Shown here in pieces: positions 37,683 to 47,404 of a stretch of 64,000 nt of DNA (its first letter is position 1; each line of letters begins with the position of its first letter). The DNA is from Neopusillimonas maritima (GTDB lineage Bacteria > Pseudomonadota > Gammaproteobacteria > Burkholderiales > Burkholderiaceae_B), in the NCBI RefSeq assembly GCF_003576595.1, contig NZ_NQOU01000002.1:682001-746000 (forward strand), read 5' to 3'. Below the pieces are notes generated by a model. That model saw only the letters and a program-made list of their open reading frames with translations, did no database searches and had not been told where the DNA came from. Made by a program: the position numbers and the translations under genes.

Positions 37683-38732
37683 TTACAGGCGCTCCTCACG
37701 CAACAAACCCAGTGCAACTTGAATCGGACGGTCGGAATAGCTGAACAAAACAGCCTCTTCCTGCACTTCAAAATGCACTTTGTGCCAGGAAGGCACAACG
37801 AATACATCACGCGGCGTGAACTCAAACACCTTATCACCAATATACGCTTTGCCGGTACCCTCTACGACACTGAACACGGTGGCGTCGGTAGTGCGATACG
37901 CCTTCCCTTTAAACCCCTTGGGCAACAGCTGCATGAAGGTGGCCATGGTGGGCATGGCAAAGCCCCCTGTCGCCGGATTCACGTAGCGCAACTTGATGCC
38001 GTCGTATTCGTCTATTTCGCCGTTACGCTGTAACTGATACAAGGCCTCACGGGTGCGCTCGTAGGGATAATTGAAAATCGGCGAGGTCTTGCCGTTTACC
38101 TCGTAGTGCACCGGCAACATGTTGTAGCCGTAACGCGCATAACTATCGCCTTCGGGCCGTGCAATCGGCTGTACCGGCTCAGGATAGTTTTCAGCAAAGC
38201 CCGTGCCCATCATACGAATGAAGGGAATATCCAGGCCGTCGAGCCACACCACCGGCTCTCCCCCATCGGCCACGGCGGCGTTACCGTGATCGTGCCAGGT
38301 CCAGGTGGGCGTAATAATGAAGTCGCCGGGATGCATGGTGGTGCGCTCACCATTCACCGCCGTGTAAGCCCCTTTGCCTTCCACAATAAAACGCAAGGCC
38401 GACTGCACGTGGCGGTGGCTGGGCGCCACTTCGCCAGGCAGAATCAGTTGCAGGCCGGCATACAGTGTGGGGGTAATCGAAGCCTGGCCCCGCAAACCGG
38501 GGTTTTCAAGAATCAGCACACGCCGCACCGCCTCCTCGGCGGTAATCAGTTCACCCGACTCCATAATGTCGGATCGAACCGCGTCATAACGCCATAAATG
38601 CGGCACACATTCCGTGGTGGGCGACTGCGGCACCAAACTGTGCAATGACTCCCATAACGGGGTCATGTCTTTCTTGTCGATCCGCGCGTAGTAAGCCTCG
38701 CGCTCGGCTTTGTTCGCAACCGGACTATTCAT
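37683..38732 (-). CDS. Gentisate 1,2-dioxygenase
   Basis: 349-residue bicupin Fe(II) enzyme that opens gentisate to maleylpyruvate. Cupin 1 has [17 protein letters not shown] (H106, H108) and TWTWHDHG (H147, H149). Cupin 2 ([18 protein letters not shown]) lacks the histidine pair, as in characterised gentisate dioxygenases. It is the first gene of the gentisate operon on the minus strand. A 207-bp gap ahead of it (38733-38939) holds no gene; it is AT-rich near 38840-38900 and has a GTGGT-gaaag-ACCAC hairpin at 38767-38781 in the presumed leader. Confidence 0.92.
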   Translation of the reverse strand: MNSPVANKAEREAYYARIDKKDMTPLWESLHSLVPQSPTTECVPHLWRYDAVRSDIMESGELITAEEAVRRVLILENPGLRGQASITPTLYAGLQLILPGEVAPSHRHVQSALRFIVEGKGAYTAVNGERTTMHPGDFIITPTWTWHDHGNAAVADGGEPVVWLDGLDIPFIRMMGTGFAENYPEPVQPIARPEGDSYARYGYNMLPVHYEVNGKTSPIFNYPYERTREALYQLQRNGEIDEYDGIKLRYVNPATGGFAMPTMATFMQLLPKGFKGKAYRTTDATVFSVVEGTGKAYIGDKVFEFTPRDVFVVPSWHKVHFEVQEEAVLFSYSDRPIQVALGLLREERL

Positions 38733-38939
38733 GGCTATCTCCTTGAAACAGAATCGGAAACCTGGAGTGGTGAAAGACCACGTCGATGGTTACTCCGAAT
38801 TCCCATACCCTGAATATACGTCGGTTGAGGCGGGATTTGTGTACTTTGTTATATGTTTATCGATGAAATATTTGTATGAGGTATATGTTTTTTTATATTT
38901 CTTCGTGAGCCGTCCATACACGATGACGCCTTATTCCGC

Positions 38940-40016
38940 TCAGCTTTTCTTCCCCACCACCCCACGCTGCACCTGGTCGCGTTCAATCGATTCAAACAGG
39001 GCCTTGAAATTCCCTTCGCCGAAGCCTTCATCGCCTTTACGCTGAATAAACTCGAAGAACACCGGCCCCAACACGGTTTCTGAAAATATTTGCAGCAACA
39101 GGCGTTTATCATTCTTTTCCGTTGAGCCGTCGAGCAAAATGCCACGTGCCTGCAACGCCTCAACCGGTTCCCCATGGCCCGGCAGGCGCTCTTTCAGCAT
39201 TTCATAATACGTAGCGGGAGGTGCCGTCATCAACCTAACGCCGGCATTGCGCAAGCGGTCGACAGTATCCATAAGGTTGTCGGTAAGCAAGGCAATATGC
39301 TGGATGCCTTCCCCATTGAACTGCATCAGGAACTCTTCAATCTGCCCGCCACCGCCGGCTTCTTCGTTCAGCGGAATGCGGATCTTGCCATCGGGAGCCG
39401 TCATGGCGCGCGACGTTAAGCCGGTGTATTCACCTTTGATGTCGAAATAGCGAATTTCCCTGAAATTAAACAAACGCTCGTAGAATCCGGCCCAATAGCT
39501 CATGCGCCCCCGATACACGTTATGCGTTAAGTGGTCGATCACTTTCAGGCCGTGCCCGGCAGGGTGAAGCGCCACACCTTCAATAAACTCGAAGTCAATG
39601 TCGTAAATGGTCATGCCATCGGTGAAGCGGTCGATCAGATAAAGCGGTGCGCCGCCAATCCCCTTAATGGCGGGCAGACGCAATTCCATTGGGCCAGTGG
39701 GAATTTCCAAGGCCTGGGCGCCCAGCTCGAGCGCCCGTTTATAGGCCTTGTGCGCGTCTTTCACCCGAAAAGCCATGCCGCACGCCGAAGGACCATGTTC
39801 CGCGGCAAAGTAGGCTGCCAGGCTTTTGGGCTCTTTGTTAATAATGAAGTTAATGCCGCCCTGGCGATACAACACCACATCTTTCGAACGATGCACGGCC
39901 ACTTTGGTGAAGCCCAGCTTCTCAAACAACGGCTCCAGCACATTCGGTTCCGGTGAGGCGAACTCAACGAATTCAAACCCCATCAAACCCATTGGGTTCT
40001 CGAAAAGATCTGCCAT
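38940..40016 (-). CDS. hpd: 4-Hydroxyphenylpyruvate dioxygenase
   Basis: 358-residue vicinal-oxygen-chelate enzyme that makes homogentisate from 4-hydroxyphenylpyruvate with Fe(II) and O2. The two glyoxalase-like modules are complete. The iron triad is visible as VIDHLTHNV (H162), GIQHIALLT (H240) and [11 protein letters not shown] (E322), and the C-terminal lid ([18 protein letters not shown]) matches bacterial HPPD. It is 32 bp downstream of a livF gene and so probably part of that transporter operon. Homogentisate dioxygenase, the normal next enzyme, is not in the window. Confidence 0.93.
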   Translation of the reverse strand: MADLFENPMGLMGFEFVEFASPEPNVLEPLFEKLGFTKVAVHRSKDVVLYRQGGINFIINKEPKSLAAYFAAEHGPSACGMAFRVKDAHKAYKRALELGAQALEIPTGPMELRLPAIKGIGGAPLYLIDRFTDGMTIYDIDFEFIEGVALHPAGHGLKVIDHLTHNVYRGRMSYWAGFYERLFNFREIRYFDIKGEYTGLTSRAMTAPDGKIRIPLNEEAGGGGQIEEFLMQFNGEGIQHIALLTDNLMDTVDRLRNAGVRLMTAPPATYYEMLKERLPGHGEPVEALQARGILLDGSTEKNDKRLLLQIFSETVLGPVFFEFIQRKGDEGFGEGNFKALFESIERDQVQRGVVGKKS

Positions 40017-40048
40017 GTCGTTCTCCTTAAACGCTTACTGCAACGATA

Positions 40049-40765
40049 CTACAACCCCAGGTAAGCCTCCTTCACGCGAGGGTCGTTCTTCAGATTATCG
40101 CTGCTGCCGTGGAGCGTAATGCGCCCATTTTCCACCACGTAAGCTTCATCGGCCAGATTCAATGTGTTGCGGGTGTCTTGCTCAGCAATCAGAATGGAAA
40201 GGCCGCTCCTGTTCAGGGAACGTATTGTGTCGAAAACCAACTGCGCCATAATCGGCGCCAAACCCAACGTGGGTTCATCCAATAGCAATAACTTGGGGCG
40301 CGCCATCAGGCCGCGCGCAATTGCCAGCATTTGTTGTTCACCGCCGGAAAGCGTGCCGGCCGCCTGACTACGACGCTCTCGTAACCGAGGAAACAATTCA
40401 TACATTTCTTCAATACGCTGCTTCCAGGTGGGGCGCGCAGCCGGCACGATACCGCCCAGGCGCAGGTTCTCTTCAACCGACAAGTTAGGAAAAACGCGCC
40501 GCCCTTCAGGCACCAGCACCATTCCCGCGTTTACCCGCTGATGGCCACGTTGGGCACCCATGCTTTTTCCATCGAACAGCACTTCGCCCTGCGTTACCGG
40601 CAACACTCCTGCCAACATCAACATAATCGTGGTTTTACCGGCCCCGTTTGCACCCAGTAAGGCCGTCACGCTTCCTGCGCGCACGTTCAGAGAAACACCA
40701 TGGATAATTTGCACTTCCCCATAGCCGCCCACCACCTCTTTCAGGCTCAGGATATCTGTGCTCAT
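40049..40765 (-). CDS. livF: Branched-chain-type ABC transporter ATPase LivF
   Basis: 238 residues with Walker A GANGAGKTTIMLMLAG, signature LSGGEQQMLAIARGL and Walker B LLLLDEPTLGLAP. The start overlaps livG by 4 bp. It is the last transporter gene of the second liv set (40049-44559), which has its own binding protein and leads into HPPD. Confidence 0.93.
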   Translation of the reverse strand: MSTDILSLKEVVGGYGEVQIIHGVSLNVRAGSVTALLGANGAGKTTIMLMLAGVLPVTQGEVLFDGKSMGAQRGHQRVNAGMVLVPEGRRVFPNLSVEENLRLGGIVPAARPTWKQRIEEMYELFPRLRERRSQAAGTLSGGEQQMLAIARGLMARPKLLLLDEPTLGLAPIMAQLVFDTIRSLNRSGLSILIAEQDTRNTLNLADEAYVVENGRITLHGSSDNLKNDPRVKEAYLGL

Positions 40766-41490
40766 TTCTGTTCTCCGAAATAAACCTCGTGCACACGCGG
40801 ATTGTCCGCGATCTCCTGCGGCGTTCCCATTGCAATTCGCTCTCCATGATGCAGCACCACGATTCGATCCGACAATTGCATCAGGGCACGCATCACATGC
40901 TCAATGATTAAAATCGTTAGCTTTCGGGAATGATGTTGTTCGCGAATAATGCCAAGCATCTCGCTGACTTCGGGCGGGGTCAGACCCGCCATAACCTCAT
41001 CAAGCATGACGACCTTGCAACCTGTACTGATCGCGCGGGCAAGTTCCAGTTTCTTTTGCTTGGACAAGGTAAGCGCATGGGCCGGTGTATCGGCCAGGCC
41101 CAACATCCCCAAGTCTTTCAAGACGGTCTGGCAATGCGCAACAGCCTGTTGACGATTACGGATCAGAACCGAACCGAACATCGCCGCCGTCAGCAGGTTC
41201 TCCATGACCGTCAGGTTTTGGAATGGTTTGACGATTTGGAATGTACGGGCAATGCCTCGTCGACAGACCTGGTCCGGGCGAAGCCCCAGCAACGACTTTC
41301 CCTCGAGAAGAACATTTCCAGTCGTGGGTGGCAGATACCCTGCAATCACGTTGAACAACGTGGTCTTGCCAGCCCCATTGGCCCCCATAATGCCCAGGAT
41401 TTTCCCTTCATCAACCGTCATGGATATTTCAGCCAGCGCCCTTAGGCCCCCAAAGTTCTTACTCACGCCCTCCAGCTGGATTAAGCTCAT
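40762..41490 (-). CDS. livG: Branched-chain-type ABC transporter ATPase LivG
   Basis: 242 residues. Walker A is GANGAGKTTLFNVIAG, the signature region is LTLSKQKKLELARAI (degenerate as in LivG) and Walker B is VVMLDEVMAGLTP. It overlaps livM and livF by 4 bp each, so translation is tightly coupled. Confidence 0.93.
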   Translation of the reverse strand: MSLIQLEGVSKNFGGLRALAEISMTVDEGKILGIMGANGAGKTTLFNVIAGYLPPTTGNVLLEGKSLLGLRPDQVCRRGIARTFQIVKPFQNLTVMENLLTAAMFGSVLIRNRQQAVAHCQTVLKDLGMLGLADTPAHALTLSKQKKLELARAISTGCKVVMLDEVMAGLTPPEVSEMLGIIREQHHSRKLTILIIEHVMRALMQLSDRIVVLHHGERIAMGTPQEIADNPRVHEVYFGEQK

Positions 41491-42410
41491 GAGCCTTCTC
41501 CTTGAGCCCGATGCTTGTAATTACGATACCAACCGAGCAAGCCATTCGGTAACTTCACCACAAACACGATCAACAAAATACCCAGGATAATCATGTAGAA
41601 CTGTGGCGCGTTCGTCCAAAGCAGTTCAGACAGGATAACCAGGAAAATCACCCCGAACAGGGGGCCGCGCGCGTTATCGCCCCCGCCTAAAATCGCCATG
41701 ACGATCACGGTAATGGAAATCATTGGGTCGAACGCCTGGGTCGCCTCGAAATAGCTTGAGCGCAGCGCCATTACCCCACCCACCATGCCGGGAATAATAG
41801 CGGACAAGATGAACGCGATGAGCTTGTATCGCGCTACGGGCACACCAAGTGTTTCCGCCGCCTCTTCGTTCTCGCGCAGCGAACGTAAACCATGCCCGAA
41901 GGGTGAGCGATGGACCGTTTCCAGCAACAAGGTCGACGCCACCGCCAGCACTAATACAATCCAGTAAATGGTTTCGATTGGCGGCGTACCAAACAAAAGG
42001 CGGCTGGAAATGCCCATTTTGGCCTCAATGGCCATCAGGGAATACTTCACCAACTCAGCCAAGCCAAACGTAAGAATGACAAAATAGGGCCCACGAACCC
42101 GCATGACCGGTAAACCCACAACTAACGCGAACAGCGCGCTAATAGCGCCGGCCATGATCAAAGCCAGCCAGAGCGGCATCCATTGCCAGGTCACCACAAC
42201 CACATAGCTGCCGATCCCGTAAAACACCACCTGGCCCAGCGATATGTAGCCTGTCATGCTAGAGAGCACTGCCCAGCTTTGCGTGAGTGCCAACCACATC
42301 AGAATGGCCAAGCCCACGCCAATTGCATAGTCTTGTGCAACAAAGGGAAGAACGGCGAACGCCAGAATCAAACAAACAAAAACCGTTATTTCTTTCAGGG
42401 TGACATTCAT
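41487..42410 (-). CDS. livM: Branched-chain-type ABC transporter permease LivM
   Basis: 307 residues, multi-spanning. SWAVLSSMTGYISLGQVVFYGIGSYVVV, FGHGLRSLRENEEAAETLGVPVARYKL and GGGDNARGPLFGVIFLVIL are the permease motifs. It overlaps both neighbours by 4 bp. Confidence 0.92.
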   Translation of the reverse strand: MNVTLKEITVFVCLILAFAVLPFVAQDYAIGVGLAILMWLALTQSWAVLSSMTGYISLGQVVFYGIGSYVVVVTWQWMPLWLALIMAGAISALFALVVGLPVMRVRGPYFVILTFGLAELVKYSLMAIEAKMGISSRLLFGTPPIETIYWIVLVLAVASTLLLETVHRSPFGHGLRSLRENEEAAETLGVPVARYKLIAFILSAIIPGMVGGVMALRSSYFEATQAFDPMISITVIVMAILGGGDNARGPLFGVIFLVILSELLWTNAPQFYMIILGILLIVFVVKLPNGLLGWYRNYKHRAQGEGS

Positions 42411-43303
42411 CGACTGACCCTTTTGGCAAATAAACCCTGCGGCAGAAACATGAGTGTTGCCACGAACACCCCATACAGCAAGACCGAACGTAAATTAGGG
42501 GACGTCAAGGCCACACCATAGGTTTCGATGGCCCCCAATAATAAAGCGGCTAAAAATCCACCCAGAATATTGCCCAGCCCACCCAAAATCACAACGATAA
42601 AAGCCGCAATCGCCAACGGGAACCCGATAAACGGAGAAAATTGCTCCATCATGCCTAACAGCACACCTGCAACACCTGCCGACGCAAAGCCCAAGGTCAG
42701 ACTCACAATATGCACTTGCTCGACATTCACGCCCACAATGCGAGCCGCCTCAGGCTGCTCTATCACCGACCGCAAAGCAAGACCAAAAACGCTCCAGCGC
42801 AGGAATAGTGTGACCCCGATGCATATCGCCAACGCAACCAAAAGCGCAATAATTCGGTTTCCCGTCATGGCCAGGTCGCCGAACCGATACACATGATCCA
42901 TGTATTGATAAGCGCGAGGGGTTGCCGTTTCCACCCAAGCCACGATGTTTTGAATTAACAACGAAAGCCCAAAAAACAGCAACAAAGAGTTCGCTTCAAG
43001 CCGCTCCCTGCGGTCGACACGCACCAACATGTCTCGCAACAGAAACTTATAGAGCAACACACCAACGATGGCACTGAAGGCCGCGACAACCACGGTGGAG
43101 AACAAGGGTGACAGCCCAAAAACGCTGAACAGCCAATAGCCTACGTATGCCCCAACCATCACCAGCTCACCGTGCGCCACATTAAGCAGGCGCATGGTTC
43201 CATAAACCAAATTCAGGCCTAACGCGATAATCGCGTAAAGAGCACCTGTTACCAGCGTGGCAAACAGCAACTGCTGCGACAAAAACACATCCACAAAACT
43301 CAT
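42407..43303 (-). CDS. livH: Branched-chain-type ABC transporter permease LivH
   Basis: 298 residues. ALGLNLVYGTMRLLNVAHGELVMVGAYVGY and VILGGLGNILGGFLAALLLGAIETYG are diagnostic. The start lies 65 bp after the binding-protein stop, with a stable hairpin in between that may lower expression relative to the binding protein. Confidence 0.92.
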   Translation of the reverse strand: MSFVDVFLSQQLLFATLVTGALYAIIALGLNLVYGTMRLLNVAHGELVMVGAYVGYWLFSVFGLSPLFSTVVVAAFSAIVGVLLYKFLLRDMLVRVDRRERLEANSLLLFFGLSLLIQNIVAWVETATPRAYQYMDHVYRFGDLAMTGNRIIALLVALAICIGVTLFLRWSVFGLALRSVIEQPEAARIVGVNVEQVHIVSLTLGFASAGVAGVLLGMMEQFSPFIGFPLAIAAFIVVILGGLGNILGGFLAALLLGAIETYGVALTSPNLRSVLLYGVFVATLMFLPQGLFAKRVSR

Positions 43304-43327
43304 GCAACACCCCTGTCAGTGTTCCAG

Positions 43328-43353
43328 GGGCGGCCCATTAGGCCGCCCTTTTT
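43328..43353. terminator. Hairpin between binding-protein gene and livH
   Basis: Arms GGGCGGCC and GGCCGCCC enclose the loop CATTA and are followed by five T residues on the plus strand. On the minus strand, which carries the genes, there is no U-run, so it probably acts as a 3'-stabilising or partial-termination structure after the binding-protein message. This arrangement gives more binding protein than membrane parts in many ABC operons. Confidence 0.5.
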
Positions 43354-43368
43354 CTTGTTGGGCGCTTA

Positions 43369-44559
43369 TTATTTAATAGCCGCTTTTGGCTGGAACTTGC
43401 TGGTGGCAATTGAGTCAGGCCAAATCAGCTTCAGGTGCCCATCCTGAATTTGCAGGAATGCCGTTGGGGTAATAACGTTTTGCACGCCTTCAAACTTCAC
43501 CTTTCCATTAATGGTTTCAAACGTGTCGGTGGCAATTGTCTCGCGCAGCTTTTCTTTATCCAGACCCACTTTGGCAACCGCTTGCTCCAGAATCTCCAAA
43601 GACAAGTAAGCCAGCGAAGCGTTCAAATAGTCGGGCTCCTGGTTGTAGCGTGCAACGTAATTATCGTAAAACTTGCGCGCATTTTTCCATTCTGGGTTAT
43701 CCGGTGCCCAGTGGCCAATCGTTACAAAACCATTGGCCGAATCACCGAGGGCTTTACGATAAAAAGCAGCCGACGCGCCCAACGCCACGAATTGAAATGG
43801 ACTGGATATGCCTATTTCCTTAGCCTGCTTGCCATATAAAACAGAATCGCCGGGATAGGAAAGCGCCAACACCGCATCGGGGTTCAACTCTTTGATTTGC
43901 GCCAACATGGGTGTCATGTCTTTAATACTGGGCGGGTACTCTGTACTGAACTTTATTTCTATTCCGGCCTTCTTAAGCTCGGGCTCAATAAAGGTTTTCA
44001 GCTCTTTGGTCAGCGACAGCACGTTGGCCATGATGGCGACCGACTTAACATTGTTTTGTTGCATCAGCTTGGTCAGTTCCACCGCCATGACATCGGGTAT
44101 GGCTGCGGTGGGAAACCAAATATAACCGGGCTTCACCTCACGCAACATGACGGAGGCCGATGTGTTTCCAACCACCGGAAATTTATACTTTTCCACGACC
44201 GGCGCAAGGGCAATCTGGAACGGCGTGCCCCAGGGCGCAATCAGCAAATCCACCTTATCGTCGGTAATGAGTTTTTCATAGATGCGTACCGACATTTCCG
44301 GCCGGGACTGATTGTCGTATTCGACAAACTCAACCAAGCGCTTTTCACCGGCAACGTCGATGCCCCCACGCGCGTTGACCTCATCGCGCCACATTTCATA
44401 AACGGCATATTGGTCTTGCGCCGCATTGGCAAACGGCCCCGTTTGCGACATTGAAAAGCCAATACGAACAGGCGGTTTCTCGGCAGCCGCCGCCCCAAAC
44501 ATACTTGCGGCCAGGCCAATACTCAAAGCCACATTCAAAAACGTGCGTCGTGTCGTCAT
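43369..44559 (-). CDS. ABC transporter substrate-binding protein of the LivJ family
   Basis: 396 residues from the ATG at 44559 (MTTRRTFLNVALSIGLAASMFGAAAA), chosen because GGAGA lies 6 bp ahead; an upstream ATG at 44583 is less well placed. The signal peptide has a TTRRTF start, close to a Tat motif. The mature part starts KPPVRIGFSMSQTGPFANAAQDQY and has the two-lobed type I fold (LLIAPWGTPFQIALAPVVEKYKFPVVG). It serves the livHMGF genes directly downstream. Position between a NicX-like dioxygenase and HPPD suggests an aromatic or heterocyclic acid as ligand. Confidence 0.9.
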   Translation of the reverse strand: MTTRRTFLNVALSIGLAASMFGAAAAEKPPVRIGFSMSQTGPFANAAQDQYAVYEMWRDEVNARGGIDVAGEKRLVEFVEYDNQSRPEMSVRIYEKLITDDKVDLLIAPWGTPFQIALAPVVEKYKFPVVGNTSASVMLREVKPGYIWFPTAAIPDVMAVELTKLMQQNNVKSVAIMANVLSLTKELKTFIEPELKKAGIEIKFSTEYPPSIKDMTPMLAQIKELNPDAVLALSYPGDSVLYGKQAKEIGISSPFQFVALGASAAFYRKALGDSANGFVTIGHWAPDNPEWKNARKFYDNYVARYNQEPDYLNASLAYLSLEILEQAVAKVGLDKEKLRETIATDTFETINGKVKFEGVQNVITPTAFLQIQDGHLKLIWPDSIATSKFQPKAAIK

Positions 44560-44639
44560 AGTTGTCTCCGATGATGTTTTCATTTATTGCTTACTGAAGG
44601 TGTGTTGCCCAGCCACTTCCACTTTTTGTGCGGGGATGT

Positions 44640-45719
44640 TTAACGCCGTTCCCGTGGCACAATCATTTTCGGATCAAGCACCTTGCCGTCTTCGATGATC
44701 CGGTTACCGTCTAGCTCTATGGTGCACCCGCGCATGGGAAGGTCGTAATGGCCGCGCGTTTTGCGTGTGCCCCCCCCCTGCGTATTGGGGCCTGTCGAAA
44801 ACAGGAAGTTGCCCGGAAACGCTCGTGTTGCCGCGCGGTTTCGCTCGGGCGAATCACCATACAACGCGATGCTGTCCCAACGAGCCTGTGGATTCAAGCC
44901 CCAGCCCAAATGCGAAATAGCGAATGGGTCGCGGTCTTCGGGGAAATCCTTACCGTCTTCCAACCACTCGCGCATCAAAGTGGCATCCAGTCCACCCTCG
45001 ATGGAAACGATATGCCCGTCGCGAACCTCGACAATAATTTCGTCCTGAATGTAGCGGCTGTACGGCAAAATAACAATATCGCCCGGCTGTATATACAGCG
45101 TGCCATTTGCGCTACCTTCATTGGGAAACGTATGAAGAAAGCCTGCACCCCAGTGATCGAAATGCCCGGGTTCATCTGCAAACCCGTATTGGCTCATTAC
45201 GGGGTACTCGCCACGCTCATAAGTAAAGTCGGTTCCGGCCTTGCTGGTTACACGCACCTGCTTTGTATTCTCGTACAGTTTGTGGGCGTGCAGCAGCGCT
45301 TCTTTCAAACCGGGCGGAGACTGCAAAGCATATAGATCGTCGGGGGCGTCGATAATCATCTGTATACGAACGCCGTTATCCATTACCTTCTTCAGCCAAC
45401 TACTGAACAGCGGCACGTGAAATATCAAGACCATGTCACATTGCATCAAGGCCTCCAGCGTGCCCTTGCATTTACCCACTGTTTCCACACCCACGCTGGT
45501 CCAGGTAGGGATGGCATTCACGCACATTTCATAAATATCGGCGCCAAGCTCTTCTGCTGCAGCGAATGAGGCCTCAATGTATTCTCGTCGGGTGCCCAGG
45601 TCGCTCACAATTGCAATCGTTTCTCCCGGTTTAACCTTGCATAGCTCGAACTGCTTTTTGAACAACCCGGCAAGCTTCGCTGGATTCGTCGATTGCGTTC
45701 TGATGTCTGCCTGCAACAT
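44640..45719 (-). CDS. NicX-like 2,5-dihydroxypyridine dioxygenase/M29-fold protein
   Basis: 359 residues from the ATG at 45719, preceded by AAGGAGAT. The C-terminal half closely follows NicX of Pseudomonas putida, which opens 2,5-dihydroxypyridine to N-formylmaleamate: SKAGTDFTYERGEYPV, QYGFADEPGHFDHWGAGFLHTFPNEGSANGTL, AISHLGWGLNPQARWDS, NFLFSTGPNTQGGGTRKT and GHYDLPMR. The iron ligands of NicX (a His, then His-x-Asp) correspond to H270, H324 and D326, all present. The N-terminal half is more divergent, so a related substrate or a leucyl-aminopeptidase (M29) role remains possible. Divergent from a TetR gene and 80 bp ahead of the binding protein. Confidence 0.78.
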   Translation of the reverse strand: MLQADIRTQSTNPAKLAGLFKKQFELCKVKPGETIAIVSDLGTRREYIEASFAAAEELGADIYEMCVNAIPTWTSVGVETVGKCKGTLEALMQCDMVLIFHVPLFSSWLKKVMDNGVRIQMIIDAPDDLYALQSPPGLKEALLHAHKLYENTKQVRVTSKAGTDFTYERGEYPVMSQYGFADEPGHFDHWGAGFLHTFPNEGSANGTLYIQPGDIVILPYSRYIQDEIIVEVRDGHIVSIEGGLDATLMREWLEDGKDFPEDRDPFAISHLGWGLNPQARWDSIALYGDSPERNRAATRAFPGNFLFSTGPNTQGGGTRKTRGHYDLPMRGCTIELDGNRIIEDGKVLDPKMIVPRERR

Positions 45720-45836
45720 GTTGATCTCCTTGCTTTTTCTATGGGCCACCTGAAAAACATCCCACTTTGAACGACTTTACTGACATACCAAAAGCAAGTC
45801 AATACCGAATAACGTTCCTTATTTAAGATAATTTGA

Positions 45837-45850
45837 TTACCATGAGGTAA
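45837..45850. promoter_or_regulatory. Palindrome between NicX-like gene and TetR gene
   Basis: Perfect inverted repeat TTACC-atga-GGTAA, 31 bp before the GTG start of the tetR-family gene, in the 162-bp divergent gap. Size and place suit autorepression by the TetR protein and control of the NicX-like operon. The function is inferred. Confidence 0.5.
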
Positions 45851-45881
45851 CATTAAAAAAATTAGATATTTAGGGGGTGAT

Positions 45882-46466
45882 GTGGCTCAGGTAAAAAAGC
45901 CGGAAATGAAGCAGGCAATCTTGGATGCCGCATATAAATGCTTCATGGAATACGGGTATTCCAGTACAAAAATACCCCAGATCGCGAAGTTGGCTGGCTC
46001 TTCACCGGCCAACATTTACGTTTACTTTCCATCCAAACTGGAAATTTTGTTCACCTTGTATGAAGGCTGGCTGGACGAACGAATGGCCAAACTGGAAAGA
46101 GCCTTAAACCGTTTGAGCACGAACGAACAGAAACTCCAGCGAATTTTGACGACAATGTGGCGAGACTTGCCCGCAGCAGACAAGGGGTTCAGCAACAACC
46201 TTATTCAGGCACTATCAACGGCAACAAGTAATGAAGGCTACAGCCCGGCGCTACGGCTTTCAGTAGAAAACAGACTATGCCAGATGTTGAGCAACAGCTT
46301 GTCGAATTTGGCCCCTGAACGAATCCAGGCCATTGCAACATTGCTATTAATGGCCTTCGACGGACATGCTATTAATTTTTATCTTACAAAGAAGAAAATT
46401 ACATCAAAGGCGGATCTCGACTTCTTCAGTAAACTCATACTCTCGTATGCTGAACCGCAGAACTAA
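45882..46466 (+). CDS. TetR-family regulator
   Basis: 194 residues starting at GTG 45882 with an AGGGGG ribosome site 4-5 bp ahead; the ATG at 45880 is out of frame and stops at once. The HTH is ILDAAYKCFMEYGYSSTKIPQIAKLAGSSPANIYVYFPSKLEILFTLYE, the common TetR pattern. The C-terminal ligand domain is unassigned. It is divergent from the NicX-like gene and heads a plus-strand unit with the MBL-fold and alpha/beta hydrolases (14- and 18-bp gaps), so all are probably under its control. Confidence 0.9.
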   Translation: MAQVKKPEMKQAILDAAYKCFMEYGYSSTKIPQIAKLAGSSPANIYVYFPSKLEILFTLYEGWLDERMAKLERALNRLSTNEQKLQRILTTMWRDLPAADKGFSNNLIQALSTATSNEGYSPALRLSVENRLCQMLSNSLSNLAPERIQAIATLLLMAFDGHAINFYLTKKKITSKADLDFFSKLILSYAEPQN

Positions 46467-46480
46467 CGGCATTTCAAACG

Positions 46481-47386
46481 ATGAAGACAACCACCACCCA
46501 ACTTGGCCAGGTTAAGATCTCGCGCATCATTGAATCAAGCGACCCACTGCTTCGCCCTGCAGAGATTTTCCCCGATTCCGATCCAGACATAATCGCCCGA
46601 AACATCGACTGGCTGGTACCGCATTTTTACGATCCGGAGACCGACAAACTGGTCATTACGATTCAGTCGTTTTTGCTGGAAACAGAAACCCACAAAATCT
46701 TGATTGACACCTGTGTGGGCGACTGCAAACAACGCGTTCGATCAGAGTTCCACGAACAACAATGGAACTGGCTGAAAGGGCTGGAAAGTCTGGGCCTTGG
46801 CGTTGAAGATATCGATATCGTTTTATCAACGCACATGCACGTTGATCATGTTGGCTGGAATACACGCTTCAACGGCAAAGAATGGGTACCCACTTTCCCC
46901 AATGCACGCTATCTGTTCACCGCCCCGGAATGGGATTACTGGAAAGAAAATGAGGGGCACCCGGCGCTGGTTCGCTCGGGCGACTACATTGGCGATTCAG
47001 TATGGCCCCTGTTCCACGCCGGCCAGGCTGATTTGGTCGACATGGATCACGAAATCGTACCTGGAATCCGATTGGTTCCCTTGCCAGGGCACACGCCCGG
47101 GCATGTGGGCGTTGAAATTGACGATGTGTCAGAGCCAACCCTTATTACAGCCGACCTTTTCCACCACCCTTTGCAATGCTGTTACCCGCACTGGAACACA
47201 CGGTTTTGCCTCGATCCGTTGAAGTCACGCGCCACCCGTTTAAATGCCATGGCCGAGCTGGCACACAAATGCACCACGGTTATGCCGGCACACTTTCCTT
47301 CGCCGAACGCAGGAAAAATCGAGGTTGTAAAACACGATGACCCCGATGCAGCCCGGGGGCATGTGTATCGGTATCGGTTTGTGTAA
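46481..47386 (+). CDS. Metallo-beta-lactamase-fold hydrolase
   Basis: 301 residues. The zinc site is complete: STHMHVDHVGW (H118, H120, D122, H123), PGHTPGHVG (H204), ITADLFHH (D225) and MPAHF (H271). The fold resembles the AHL-lactonase/quorum-quenching and AttM-type subgroup, which opens lactones or cleaves amide/ester bonds. It sits between TetR and an alpha/beta hydrolase opposite the NicX-like gene, so a ring-fission product such as an N-acyl amide or lactone is a reasonable substrate guess. No closer assignment is possible from the sequence. Confidence 0.85.
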   Translation: MKTTTTQLGQVKISRIIESSDPLLRPAEIFPDSDPDIIARNIDWLVPHFYDPETDKLVITIQSFLLETETHKILIDTCVGDCKQRVRSEFHEQQWNWLKGLESLGLGVEDIDIVLSTHMHVDHVGWNTRFNGKEWVPTFPNARYLFTAPEWDYWKENEGHPALVRSGDYIGDSVWPLFHAGQADLVDMDHEIVPGIRLVPLPGHTPGHVGVEIDDVSEPTLITADLFHHPLQCCYPHWNTRFCLDPLKSRATRLNAMAELAHKCTTVMPAHFPSPNAGKIEVVKHDDPDAARGHVYRYRFV

Positions 47387-47404
47387 GCAAAGAAAGGTTA
47401 AATA

